Shown here in pieces: positions 24,920 through 32,556 of a stretch of DNA of 32,556 nucleotides (position 1 is the stretch's first letter; each line of letters opens with the position of its first letter). The notes under the pieces were generated by a model. The model was not told the origin of the DNA and did no database searches. It saw only the letters and a list, made by a program, of their open reading frames with translations. A program made the translations under genes and the position numbers. The DNA comes from Flavobacteriales bacterium. GTDB taxonomy: Bacteria; Bacteroidota; Bacteroidia; Flavobacteriales_E; Vicingaceae. The stretch lies in NCBI GenBank assembly GCA_015075325.1, contig JABTUP010000030.1, positions 1 to 32,556 of the forward strand, read 5' to 3'.

Positions 24920-26878
24920 ATGAAAACATTAAAAACACCAAAATTCCTAGCTGTTCTTCTCGGAATTATTTTCATGAGTATGATTAATCAAATTAATGCT
25001 CAACAAACCAACAAAGCAATTTTAAAAGGAATTGTTACCGAAAGCGGAACAAAAAATGTGTTGTCAACCGTAAGTGTAATTTTAAAAAATACAGAAGGAA
25101 AGCCAATAAAATCAACCGTTACAGGTTTAAATGGAAATTACGAGTTTACTTCATTAGCTGCCGGAAAATATTCATTGTCATTCAACCTTTCGGGTTATAA
25201 AACAGCATTAAAAAAAGACATCGTATTAAGTTCATCTGAAACAAAAACCGTAAACATTGGTCTTATTAAAAACATTCCTTTAGAACTGGTTGATGAAGAC
25301 AAAGAAAAGGAAGAAAAAGCAGCAGAACAGAGTATAATCCCGATGAAATCGAGAGCTAAAAAAAATTACACCGCACAAGATGTATTGCCTTCTTCTGTAT
25401 CAACAATTTCGGGCAACTCGCAATACAGTTATACCGAAAATTTTAACACAGAAGCTTATAGCTCTATAACTGAAAATGATTTTAAAAATGCTTTATTAAA
25501 CCCTCTTTCTACTTTTTCTATTGATGTTGATGCTGCTTCTTATTCAAATGTTCGTCGGTTTATAACCAACGGACAAAATCCTCCTGCAGATGCGGTTCGT
25601 ATTGAAGAAATGATTAATTATTTCAATTACGATTATCCTCAACCAAAAGATGAACATCCGTTTTCAATTACTACCGAAATGAGTACCACACCTTGGAATT
25701 CGAAAACCAAATTGGTTCACATTGGATTACAAGGAAAAAATATTGACATGAGTGAAATACCTGCAAGTAATTTGGTCTTTCTAGTTGATGTTTCTGGCTC
25801 AATGGAAGCGGCAAATAAATTGCCTTTACTTAAAAAATCGTTTAACTTATTGGTTGATAATTTAAGAGAAAACGACCGTGTGGCAATAGTGGTTTATGCT
25901 GGTGCTGCTGGTTTGGTATTGCCATCAACTGCAGGAAGTGATAAAGCAAAAATTCTGGAAGCTATCAACAACTTAAGTGCTGGAGGCTCTACAGCTGGTG
26001 GTGCTGGAATAAAATTAGCTTATAAAGTAGCTCAAGAAAATTTTATTAAAAATGGAAACAACCGAATTATTTTGGCAACAGATGGAGACTTCAACATTGG
26101 GGCAAGCAGCGATGGCGAAATGACCAAATTGATTGAAGAAAAAAGAAAATCAGGAGTGTACTTAACTTGTTTGGGTTTTGGAATGGGCAACTACAAAGAC
26201 TCCAAAATGGAAACCCTTGCTGATAAAGGAAACGGAAACTATGCCTATATCGATAATATTTTAGAAGCAAAAAAAGTATTGGTTACCGAAATGGGTGGCA
26301 CCTTGTTTACCATTGCTAAGGATGTAAAATTACAATTAGAGTTTAATCCAAATAAAGTAGAATCGTATAAATTAATTGGCTACGAAAACCGTTTGTTAAA
26401 CGCCGAAGATTTTAATGACGACACCAAAGATGCTGGCGAATTAGGTGCAGGACATACGGTTACAGCCTTGTACGAAATTGTGTTGAAAGGAGAAGGAACG
26501 GCCCCATCTGTTGATTCGCTTCGTTACCAAAAATTAACCGAATTAGCTCCAAAAACAGCACCAAACGAAGAATTATTGACGGTAAAGTTTCGTTACAAAA
26601 AACCTAACGAAGAAACCAGTAAATTGATTGTAAATCATTTAACTAATCAATCTGTTTCGCTGGCAAAAACATCAAACAATTTCAGATTTTCTGCAGCAGT
26701 TGCCGAATTTGGATTGTTGCTAAGAAACTCTAAATACAAAGCCAATGCTAACTACAAACAAGTGGTTGAATTGGCAAAAGCAAGCAAAGGAACCGACGAA
26801 CATGGCTACAGAGCCGAATTTATAAGGTTGGTAGAAATGAGTGAGATGCAAGCAAGTGCGTTTTTAAAAGAAGATTAG
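24920..26878 (+). CDS. Exported YfbK-type VWA protein with carboxypeptidase-like domain
   Basis: The protein is 652 aa from ATG 24920, chosen because MKTLKTPKFLAVLLGIIFMSMINQINAQ is a signal peptide. An in-frame ATG at 24854 would add 22 residues before it. Residues about 32-115 are a carboxypeptidase-regulatory-like beta sandwich (AILKGIVTESGTKNVLSTVS ... LNGNYEFTSLAAGKYSLSF). A YfbK-type N-terminal region follows (LSTFSIDVDAASYSNVRRFI, then VRIEEMINYFNYDYPQP). The VWA domain has a canonical MIDAS (D290-x-S292-x-S294 in LVDVSGSM). The DUF3520-like C-terminus has VESYKLIGYENRLL and AGHTVTALYEI. It is probably periplasmic or attached to the outer membrane. Function is unknown. It ends at a strong hairpin and looks monocistronic. 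Confidence 0.88.
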   Translation: MKTLKTPKFLAVLLGIIFMSMINQINAQQTNKAILKGIVTESGTKNVLSTVSVILKNTEGKPIKSTVTGLNGNYEFTSLAAGKYSLSFNLSGYKTALKKDIVLSSSETKTVNIGLIKNIPLELVDEDKEKEEKAAEQSIIPMKSRAKKNYTAQDVLPSSVSTISGNSQYSYTENFNTEAYSSITENDFKNALLNPLSTFSIDVDAASYSNVRRFITNGQNPPADAVRIEEMINYFNYDYPQPKDEHPFSITTEMSTTPWNSKTKLVHIGLQGKNIDMSEIPASNLVFLVDVSGSMEAANKLPLLKKSFNLLVDNLRENDRVAIVVYAGAAGLVLPSTAGSDKAKILEAINNLSAGGSTAGGAGIKLAYKVAQENFIKNGNNRIILATDGDFNIGASSDGEMTKLIEEKRKSGVYLTCLGFGMGNYKDSKMETLADKGNGNYAYIDNILEAKKVLVTEMGGTLFTIAKDVKLQLEFNPNKVESYKLIGYENRLLNAEDFNDDTKDAGELGAGHTVTALYEIVLKGEGTAPSVDSLRYQKLTELAPKTAPNEELLTVKFRYKKPNEETSKLIVNHLTNQSVSLAKTSNNFRFSAAVAEFGLLLRNSKYKANANYKQVVELAKASKGTDEHGYRAEFIRLVEMSEMQASAFLKED

Positions 26879-26914
26879 TACCTTAAAAACCACAACTCAT
26901 ACCAACTTTAGCCT

Positions 26915-26950
26915 AGAAGCAAAGCTTTTTATAAAAGCTTTGCTTCTTTC
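26915..26950 (+). terminator. Rho-independent terminator
   Basis: A perfect 15-base stem (26915-26929 with 26933-26947, loop tat) is followed by ttcatttt. The downstream 26950-27151 is very AT-rich and shows no gene. The sequence aaactttg at 27069-27076 is one base off a -7 box for the next gene. Confidence 0.8.
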
Positions 26951-27151
26951 ATTTTACGAGGTTTTATTATTATTTTGATTTTATAAATATTTTTAAAATT
27001 ATATATTGATTTTTTATATAAAATATTACAATGCATTCTGTATTGTTAAATTTAACCTGTAAATTAGAAACTTTGTTAAATTACTAAACGTACAAGTATT
27101 CAGGTTACTCACCAACCGTGTTCTTTCACTTATTAACTAATACCTGAAGCC

Positions 27152-30100
27152 ATGAAACAACTTACTTTTTTTCTAAGGCTAAAAATGCTCACAGTAGTTT
27201 TAGCCACCTTACTTTACAGTGGCAATGCTTTTGCTACTCACGCCCAAAGTGCTGATATTACTTACCAATGCTTAGGAGGCAACCAGTATGAAATACAAGT
27301 GTCATTTTATCGAGATTGTGCTGGTGTTGCAGCACCAAACACAGTTACTGTAAATCTAGCATCGGCTTCTTGTAACCAAAATTTTAATGCCACTTTAAGC
27401 CGTATTCCTGGAACAGGAGTTGACGTAACTCAAGTTTGTAATGCTATTACAACTCAATGTAACGGAGGTAATTATCCTGGAGTACAAGAATACATTTATC
27501 GTGCAGTGGTTACATTACCAGCACAGTGTGACGATTGGACTTTTAGCTTTTCTTTATGTTGTAGAAACAACGCAATCAACACCATTAACAACCCTGGCGG
27601 CGAAAACATTTATGTTGAAGCCAACTTAAACAACCTCAACTTTCCTTGTAATAGTTCTCCAAGTTTCTCCAACCCACCAGTTTCTTACCCTTGTGTAGGA
27701 CAAACTTCTTGTTTTAATCATGGTGCTGTTGATGCTGATGGTGACTCTCTTTACTATTCTTTATTACCTCCTGCAACAGGACCAAATACATTTGTAACAT
27801 ACATTGGAGGCTATTCTGCATCACAACCTTTAAATTCCAATCCATTAGTAACCATCAATCCTAACACAGGAGATATTTGCATGTCGCCAACCATGTTAGA
27901 AGTAACGGTACTAGCCGTAAAAGTAGAGGAATGGCGAAATGGCGTTTTTGTGGGAAGCGTTGTTAGAGATATTCAACTACGAACAGTAATGTGCAACAAT
28001 ACTTTACCAACCGTTTCGGGAATAAACGGAACAGGACAATTTTCAACAACTGCTTGTGCAGGCTCAAACTTATCGTTTACCATACCATCACAAGATGTTG
28101 ATGCAGGTCAAACTGTTAATTTAACTTGGAATAATGCCATTGCGGGAGCAACATTTACTTCAAACAACCAACAAATACCAACAGCAACTTTCAGTTGGAC
28201 ACCAACTGCTAATGATATTAGTACAACACCTTACTGCTTTACCGTTCAGGTGGCTGATGATAATTGTCCGCTTAACGGTGTTCAAGTATATTCATTTTGT
28301 ATTACAGTAACAGGGTTAAACATTACCACATCATCTTCCAATGCAAATTGTGGAGCATCAAACGGTAGTGCAACGGTTAATGTAACCAATGGAACTGGTC
28401 CTTACACTTATCTTTGGTCACCAAATGGCGGTCATCAACCAACAGCAAACGGTTTACAGGCAGGAACCTATACTGTTTTGGTAACCGATGCGGTGGGATG
28501 TACTGCCACACAAAATATAACAGTTGGTAGTGGTGCAGCACCTGGCAATATTAGTGCAACAGCTACAAATGTTTCATGTTTTGGAGGAAGCGACGGTAGC
28601 GTTTCTGTAAACGTAAATGGAGGTCAGCAACCCTATACATACTCTTGGTCGAATGGAGCTAATACACAAACAATAAATGGGCTTAGTGCAGGAACATACC
28701 AAGTTACCGTAACCACTGCTAGTGGTTGTACATCCATTACAACAGCAACCGTTACTCAACCAGCAAGTTTACTTGAAGTAGCAACATCTGCTAATGCAGT
28801 AACTTGTTTTGGCAACAGCAACGGAAGTGCAACAGCGTTGGCTTCGGGAGGAACTACGCCCTATCAATACAGTTGGAACACTACGCCTATTCAAACAGGA
28901 GCAACAGCAACAAACCTAACTGCAAACAATTACATCGTAACTGTAACAGATAACAACGGTTGTCAGGTTACACAAACAATTAGTGTTGCCGAACCAGAAG
29001 AATTATCGATTAACTTGATAAATCAACAAAATGTAAGTTGTTTTAATGCAAATAACGGAGCTATTGATGTAAACATCTCTGGTGGTGTTGCACCATACCA
29101 TTACTTATGGAACAATGGAACAATAAACGGAGGTAATTCATTAAACAATCTGTTTGCAGGAAACTATACTTTGGTGGTAACCGACAACAATGGTTGTACC
29201 GATAACGCAAATTTTTCAATAACTCAACCATCAGAACTTACTTCAACAATTACAAATCAACAACAAATTACATGTTATGGGTTAACAAATGGAAGCCTTA
29301 CCAACACAGCTTCAGGAGGAACGCCACCATACACATACAATTGGAGTAATGGAGCAACTAACTCAACCGCAAACAACCTTGGTGTTGGCAATTACTATGC
29401 TTGGGTTTCCGATGCAAATGGATGTTCTTCAGTTGCAAATGCAACAATTTCTCAACCTACTCCAATTACTACTACTGTTTCGGCAGATGTAATGATTTGT
29501 CCAGGAGAAACAACTACACTTCAAGCACAATCTACTGGTGGAACAGGTATTTTAACCTACTCGTGGAGCAACGGGTTTAACGGACAAAACAATACCGTTT
29601 CTCCATTGACAGAAACAGTTTATACCGTTTTTAGCACAGACGAAAACGGTTGTTCAGGAAATATTGCTACAACTTCTGTTGAACTTAACGACATTAACTT
29701 TGCAACCTTAACTGCTTTTGGCGATGATAATATTTGTGTTGGAGAAACAGCAGAACTTTACGCCACCTTTAATCCTGGTAAAGGAACTTATATTTATAGT
29801 TGGGATAATGGACTAGGAAACAGCTTAATACCAATGGCTGTAGCTCCAACAACCACTACAAATTATACCATAACGGTAACCGATGAATGTGGAAATTCCA
29901 TCTCTGACAACGTGTTGGTTCAAGTAAATCCGTTGCCAGCAGTACAAATTCCATCACAAGCAGCAGTAGCTTGTGAAGAAGTAACTTTTAACTTCCAAAA
30001 CCAATTTGGCAATCCTTCTGGCTCAACTTTTAACTGGAACTTTGGCGACAACACTTTTTCAACTAATCAAACTCCGGTAAAATCGTATCAACAATCAGGA

Positions 30101-30712
30101 AACTATACTGTAACATTAATTGTAACAACTCCTTTTGGTTGTACCGATTTAGCTACTGCTAGCATACAGGCAATAGTTAATCCAGTAGCTCGTGCAGCAT
30201 TTGAGTTCACTCCTGATGAAGAGTTAACCACCAACAATGCCAAGTTACAATTCATCAACAACTCTACAGATGCAACTATTTACCGATGGAATTTTGGCGA
30301 TGGAAAAACCTCATCTGTTGAAGAACCTTTACATACTTATCAGGATAAAGGCAATTACTTAATTACCTTAATTACCAACAACAACTTTAATTGTGCTGAT
30401 ACCACAAGCAAAGAAATAACGATAAATCCTGAATATAATTTTTACATACCAAATGCGTTTACACCAGATAAAGATGGTTTAAACGAAGTGTTTACAGCGG
30501 TAGGAGAAGAAATTGAAGAATTTAGTATGCAGATATTCAACCGTTGGGGGGAGAAAATATTTGAAACCCACGATTTAGAAAAAGGTTGGGACGGAAGAGC
30601 CAAAGATGGAAGTGATATTGCTCAACAAGATGTTTATGTGTACAACATTAGGCTAAAAGATTATCGAGGGAAACTTCACACCATGCAAGGAAAAGTAACA
30701 TTGATAAAATAG
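27152..30712 (+). CDS. Large SprB-repeat/PKD surface protein with type B T9SS (gliding-motility) C-terminal domain
   Basis: The protein is 1186 aa. After a signal peptide (residues 1-30, ending GNAFATHAQ), residues 30-300 form a Cys-rich domain seen in Bacteroidota adhesin-like proteins (ITYQCLGGNQYEIQVSFYRD, FSLCCRNNAINTI, GAVDADGDSLYYSL). An Ig-like part follows at about 300-388. Five SprB-type repeats of about 75 residues fill about 388-770, with cores like NVSCFGGSDGSVSVNVNGG then PYTYSWSNGA. Two related Ig-like repeats follow (770-925), then two PKD domains (926-1093, WNFGDNTFS and WNFGDGKTS). The CHU_C sorting domain has FYIPNAFTPDKDGLNEVFT and IFNRWGEKIFETHDLEKGWDG. T9SS export to the surface is expected. 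SprB itself is the gliding adhesin of Flavobacterium johnsoniae, but this protein is far shorter, so a motility role is not implied. Confidence 0.9.
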   Translation: MKQLTFFLRLKMLTVVLATLLYSGNAFATHAQSADITYQCLGGNQYEIQVSFYRDCAGVAAPNTVTVNLASASCNQNFNATLSRIPGTGVDVTQVCNAITTQCNGGNYPGVQEYIYRAVVTLPAQCDDWTFSFSLCCRNNAINTINNPGGENIYVEANLNNLNFPCNSSPSFSNPPVSYPCVGQTSCFNHGAVDADGDSLYYSLLPPATGPNTFVTYIGGYSASQPLNSNPLVTINPNTGDICMSPTMLEVTVLAVKVEEWRNGVFVGSVVRDIQLRTVMCNNTLPTVSGINGTGQFSTTACAGSNLSFTIPSQDVDAGQTVNLTWNNAIAGATFTSNNQQIPTATFSWTPTANDISTTPYCFTVQVADDNCPLNGVQVYSFCITVTGLNITTSSSNANCGASNGSATVNVTNGTGPYTYLWSPNGGHQPTANGLQAGTYTVLVTDAVGCTATQNITVGSGAAPGNISATATNVSCFGGSDGSVSVNVNGGQQPYTYSWSNGANTQTINGLSAGTYQVTVTTASGCTSITTATVTQPASLLEVATSANAVTCFGNSNGSATALASGGTTPYQYSWNTTPIQTGATATNLTANNYIVTVTDNNGCQVTQTISVAEPEELSINLINQQNVSCFNANNGAIDVNISGGVAPYHYLWNNGTINGGNSLNNLFAGNYTLVVTDNNGCTDNANFSITQPSELTSTITNQQQITCYGLTNGSLTNTASGGTPPYTYNWSNGATNSTANNLGVGNYYAWVSDANGCSSVANATISQPTPITTTVSADVMICPGETTTLQAQSTGGTGILTYSWSNGFNGQNNTVSPLTETVYTVFSTDENGCSGNIATTSVELNDINFATLTAFGDDNICVGETAELYATFNPGKGTYIYSWDNGLGNSLIPMAVAPTTTTNYTITVTDECGNSISDNVLVQVNPLPAVQIPSQAAVACEEVTFNFQNQFGNPSGSTFNWNFGDNTFSTNQTPVKSYQQSGNYTVTLIVTTPFGCTDLATASIQAIVNPVARAAFEFTPDEELTTNNAKLQFINNSTDATIYRWNFGDGKTSSVEEPLHTYQDKGNYLITLITNNNFNCADTTSKEITINPEYNFYIPNAFTPDKDGLNEVFTAVGEEIEEFSMQIFNRWGEKIFETHDLEKGWDGRAKDGSDIAQQDVYVYNIRLKDYRGKLHTMQGKVTLIK

Positions 30713-30747
30713 TTGTTAGAAGATAGTTTGTATTATTAAAATTCATT

Positions 30748-31002
30748 TTATTCTTCTAAACAAATACGAATTCTAGAGTTTGTAAATAGATGTGAATTAG
30801 AAATTCGCTCATAAAAACGCTCTCCATTTAATGTAAATCGTATATCATTTATTGATTTTATTATGATGTTACAAGGAGAGTTGTTACTCTTATCAATTTT
30901 TTTTATTGTTTTAACTATGCCTTTTATTTTATCAATGGTAATGTATTCACCTTCAGAACATCGAACAACAATAGATTCTTCATTTTTTAAAACAGATATC
31001 AT
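30748..31002 (-). CDS. Hypothetical 84-aa protein
   Basis: I do not recognise this protein. It is small, without signal peptide or membrane helix, and largely beta in character (SIVVRCSEGEYITIDKI, CNIIIKSINDIRFTLNG, RIRICLEE). Its start lies 3 bases after the stop of a 31-aa membrane peptide gene, which is 5 bases after the T9SS protein gene, so the three appear to form one minus-strand operon. The packing is the main support that it is real. Confidence 0.5.
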   Translation of the reverse strand: MISVLKNEESIVVRCSEGEYITIDKIKGIVKTIKKIDKSNNSPCNIIIKSINDIRFTLNGERFYERISNSHLFTNSRIRICLEE

Positions 31003-31005
31003 AGT

Positions 31006-31101
31006 TTAAATAATTATATAAATGGTTAATACTATTGAAAATAAAATAGAAAATCCCCAAAATAGAAATGCGTGAATATTTGGTGGATTGTTAGCACTCA
31101 T
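31006..31101 (-). CDS. 31-aa single-helix membrane peptide
   Basis: A minus-strand frame from ATG (31099-31101) to TAA (31006-31008) gives MSANNPPNIHAFLFWGFSIL followed by FSIVLTIYIII. A short polar N-terminus with two prolines precedes about 20 hydrophobic residues, which could span the inner membrane once. It fits exactly between two same-strand genes with gaps of 5 and 3 bases. A chance open frame is possible in such AT-rich DNA, but the position and the polar-then-hydrophobic pattern support a real gene. Confidence 0.45.
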   Translation of the reverse strand: MSANNPPNIHAFLFWGFSILFSIVLTIYIII

Positions 31102-31106
31102 TCATC

Positions 31107-32402
31107 TTATTTTTTAATAAATTTAGCTGAACTGATAAACTCTCCAGTTCTTGTTGACATTAAAACAACATGATATAAACCAAGAGGTAAATCATCTATC
31201 GAAATGGTTAATATTTTACTATCATTATTACTGTTAAAGTTTTTAACTTTTTCGCCTAACACATTAATGATATAACCAACAATTTCTTGGTTCTTTGATT
31301 GGTATTTTACAAAAATTTCATCTGTTGCTGGATTTGGATATATAGCTGTTAGATTAATCTTTTCGTTGCATTTAACGTATACGGGTTTTGAGTAGGTAAA
31401 CTGACCATCGTAATCCGTCTGCTTCAATCTAAAATAAGTGTTTTCCTCACTCAAATTAAGTGTAGTTTTATAGTAATTATTTACGTTAGAATTACCTGCT
31501 CCTTGAACCTTAGCTGCTTCAGTATAACTAACCCCATCAGTACTTTTTTCTAAAGTGAAATAATCGTTGTTTATCTCAGTTGAAGTTATCCACTCAAAAA
31601 CTTGCTGATTTTCTTCACAACTTCCTTCAAATTTGGCAAGTTCAATAGGAAGAACTACACAACCACCACCACTTGCTGTTGCTGTAATAGAACCAATGGA
31701 GATAAATTGATAAGCAGGTCTTGTTGGACCTGTCCAGTTATAATAACAACTTGCACAAGAAGAATAATCTGGTTGATATCTTATAACAATTTTTCTTAGT
31801 GGAACACCTGTTGGAGGAGTAACAGTAATAGTTACTTCATCACAATCGGTTTTACTTCTAGAACCATAAGATCCAGATGAGCCAGCAATAATTCGAGTAT
31901 TTCCACTTGTTGTTTCCATTTTATTTGCTCCGCCTGTTCTAACAATATTTGCTACAGGTATTGCATTATTATTAGCATCTATAGCAGAAATATGAACTAT
32001 ATCACGAAAAGTTTGAACACTTTCGTCCGCATTTATATCTTTTATTTTAAAACTTATAACAGAGCAAGTACCATTTGTATTTCCTCCAGTAAAATCTAAT
32101 GTTAATGTAACGTGAGCACTAGATATATTTCCAAAAAATTGTTCTAATGCTAAACCACCTGCAATTCCACAACCTCCGCTTCCAACTGTTGTTCCTGAGT
32201 AATATTTTGGAGCACCATTCGTAAAACCTGCTGCACTTGATGTTATTGTAGCCGTCATAATTCCAGTTGTATAAGATGTACCTCCAGCAGGGAAGCTACT
32301 CCAATTAAATGTTTGTGAAAAAAAGGAAGAAGGCAAAATTGAAATGACAATCAATATTAAAGAGTATTTACATGATGTTCTATTGAGATTAGATAAAATC
32401 AT
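31107..32402 (-). CDS. Secreted protein with T9SS type A sorting domain
   Basis: The protein is 431 aa. The signal peptide region is CKYSLILIVISILPSSFFSQ, after a 10-residue polar start. Residues about 35-245 form a beta-rich domain of unknown type with several Cys (GSGGCGIAGGLALEQFFG, TLTLDFTGGNTNGTC, YSSCASCYYNW). A widespread Bacteroidota module follows at about 250-350 (LPIELAKFEGSCEENQQVFE, then ITSTEINNDYFTLEKSTDG and TYFRLKQTDYDGQFTYS). The Por secretion tail closes the protein (AIYPNPATDEIFVKY ... IINVLGEKVKN ... LPLGLYHVVLM ... SAKFIKK). It is expected to cross the outer membrane through T9SS. Its ligand is not known. It heads the minus-strand operon with the two small genes. No convincing -33/-7 pair lies upstream, although TATTTTTG occurs at 32472-32479 on the minus strand. 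Confidence 0.86.
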   Translation of the reverse strand: MILSNLNRTSCKYSLILIVISILPSSFFSQTFNWSSFPAGGTSYTTGIMTATITSSAAGFTNGAPKYYSGTTVGSGGCGIAGGLALEQFFGNISSAHVTLTLDFTGGNTNGTCSVISFKIKDINADESVQTFRDIVHISAIDANNNAIPVANIVRTGGANKMETTSGNTRIIAGSSGSYGSRSKTDCDEVTITVTPPTGVPLRKIVIRYQPDYSSCASCYYNWTGPTRPAYQFISIGSITATASGGGCVVLPIELAKFEGSCEENQQVFEWITSTEINNDYFTLEKSTDGVSYTEAAKVQGAGNSNVNNYYKTTLNLSEENTYFRLKQTDYDGQFTYSKPVYVKCNEKINLTAIYPNPATDEIFVKYQSKNQEIVGYIINVLGEKVKNFNSNNDSKILTISIDDLPLGLYHVVLMSTRTGEFISSAKFIKK

Positions 32403-32556
32403 ATCTTACTAGTTAATTTAAAATAATAAGATAAATTTAAATCTCAACATGTCAATAAACAAAAAAAATATTCAAAAATATTTATTATCATAAAATATAA
32501 TAATTGTTTCTATTTTATATATAAATGTATTATTTTATAGTAATTACAAGTAAATG

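Noticed and set aside
28574..28759. Minus-strand open frame within the SprB-repeat gene
   Set aside because: A shadow of the repeat coding sequence, Cys-rich by codon mirroring, with no start context or neighbours.
28315..29460. Regularly spaced repeats that might suggest a CRISPR or satellite array
   Set aside because: The period is about 225 bases, copies are diverged at DNA level, and they encode SprB-type protein repeats in one continuous frame.
31602..31799. Plus-strand open frame of 65 codons opposite the T9SS protein
   Set aside because: Its Thr/Cys-rich content mirrors the Gly/Ser codons of the real gene on the minus strand.
32472..32479. TATTTTTG on the minus strand as promoter of the T9SS operon
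   Set aside because: It matches the -7 pattern, but no TTG lies at 17-23 bases, and the region is so AT-rich that a chance match is likely.

Overview
The window looks like a chromosomal piece of a low-GC member of the Bacteroidota, most likely in or near the Flavobacteriales. I base this on four things. Four proteins carry Por secretion system (T9SS) C-terminal signals, three of type A and one of the gliding-motility (CHU_C) type B. There are SprB-like repeats. Several promoters fit the Bacteroidota pattern TTG-N17-23-TAnnTTTG. Succinate dehydrogenase is of the single-cytochrome (SdhC-A-B) kind. Genus and species cannot be read from the sequence. No rRNA, tRNA, CRISPR array, integrase or transposase was seen.

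Layout. 1-3200: a TPR/histidine-kinase membrane sensor, then a secreted repeat protein with a T9SS tail. 3230-6206: korAB (2-oxoacid:ferredoxin oxidoreductase), ended by a perfect palindrome shared with the convergent TlpA-like lipoprotein gene (6193-7452). 7730-9375: a translationally coupled pair, a probable AAG-fold protein of unknown role and a short agmatine-deiminase-like protein. 9372-11792: mgtE and rsmA on the minus strand. rsmA has a small palindromic intergenic repeat on each side. 12017-13288: a periplasmic VWA protein.

13354-19334 is the accessory part. It starts with a WYL-domain regulator whose promoter lies almost on its start codon. Next come a 98-aa protein built of three copies of one repeat, a PD-(D/E)XK nuclease, a 52-aa UVR-motif-like protein, a T9SS protein whose N-terminus carries a second copy of that UVR-like segment, and a DUF1566-like secreted protein. 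The stretch ends with a tightly packed three-gene set of unknown function containing two diverged tandem paralogues. The WYL/repeat/nuclease set is the best candidate here for an undescribed defence-like or regulatory unit. That is inference from domain types and adjacency only.

19370-23400: the sdhCAB operon with its promoter and terminator, interrupted between sdhA and sdhB by a four-helix-bundle (S23/IVP) gene wrapped in imperfect inverted repeats. 23411-24822: a CoA-binding protein and a convergent FAD oxidoreductase. 24920-26878: a YfbK-type VWA protein. 27152-30712: a 1186-aa SprB-repeat/PKD surface protein. 30748-32402: a minus-strand operon holding a T9SS protein, a 31-aa single-helix membrane peptide and an 84-aa protein.

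Central metabolism (korAB feeding the TCA cycle with reduced ferredoxin; sdhCAB linking succinate to quinone) therefore sits beside surface proteins and a variable island.
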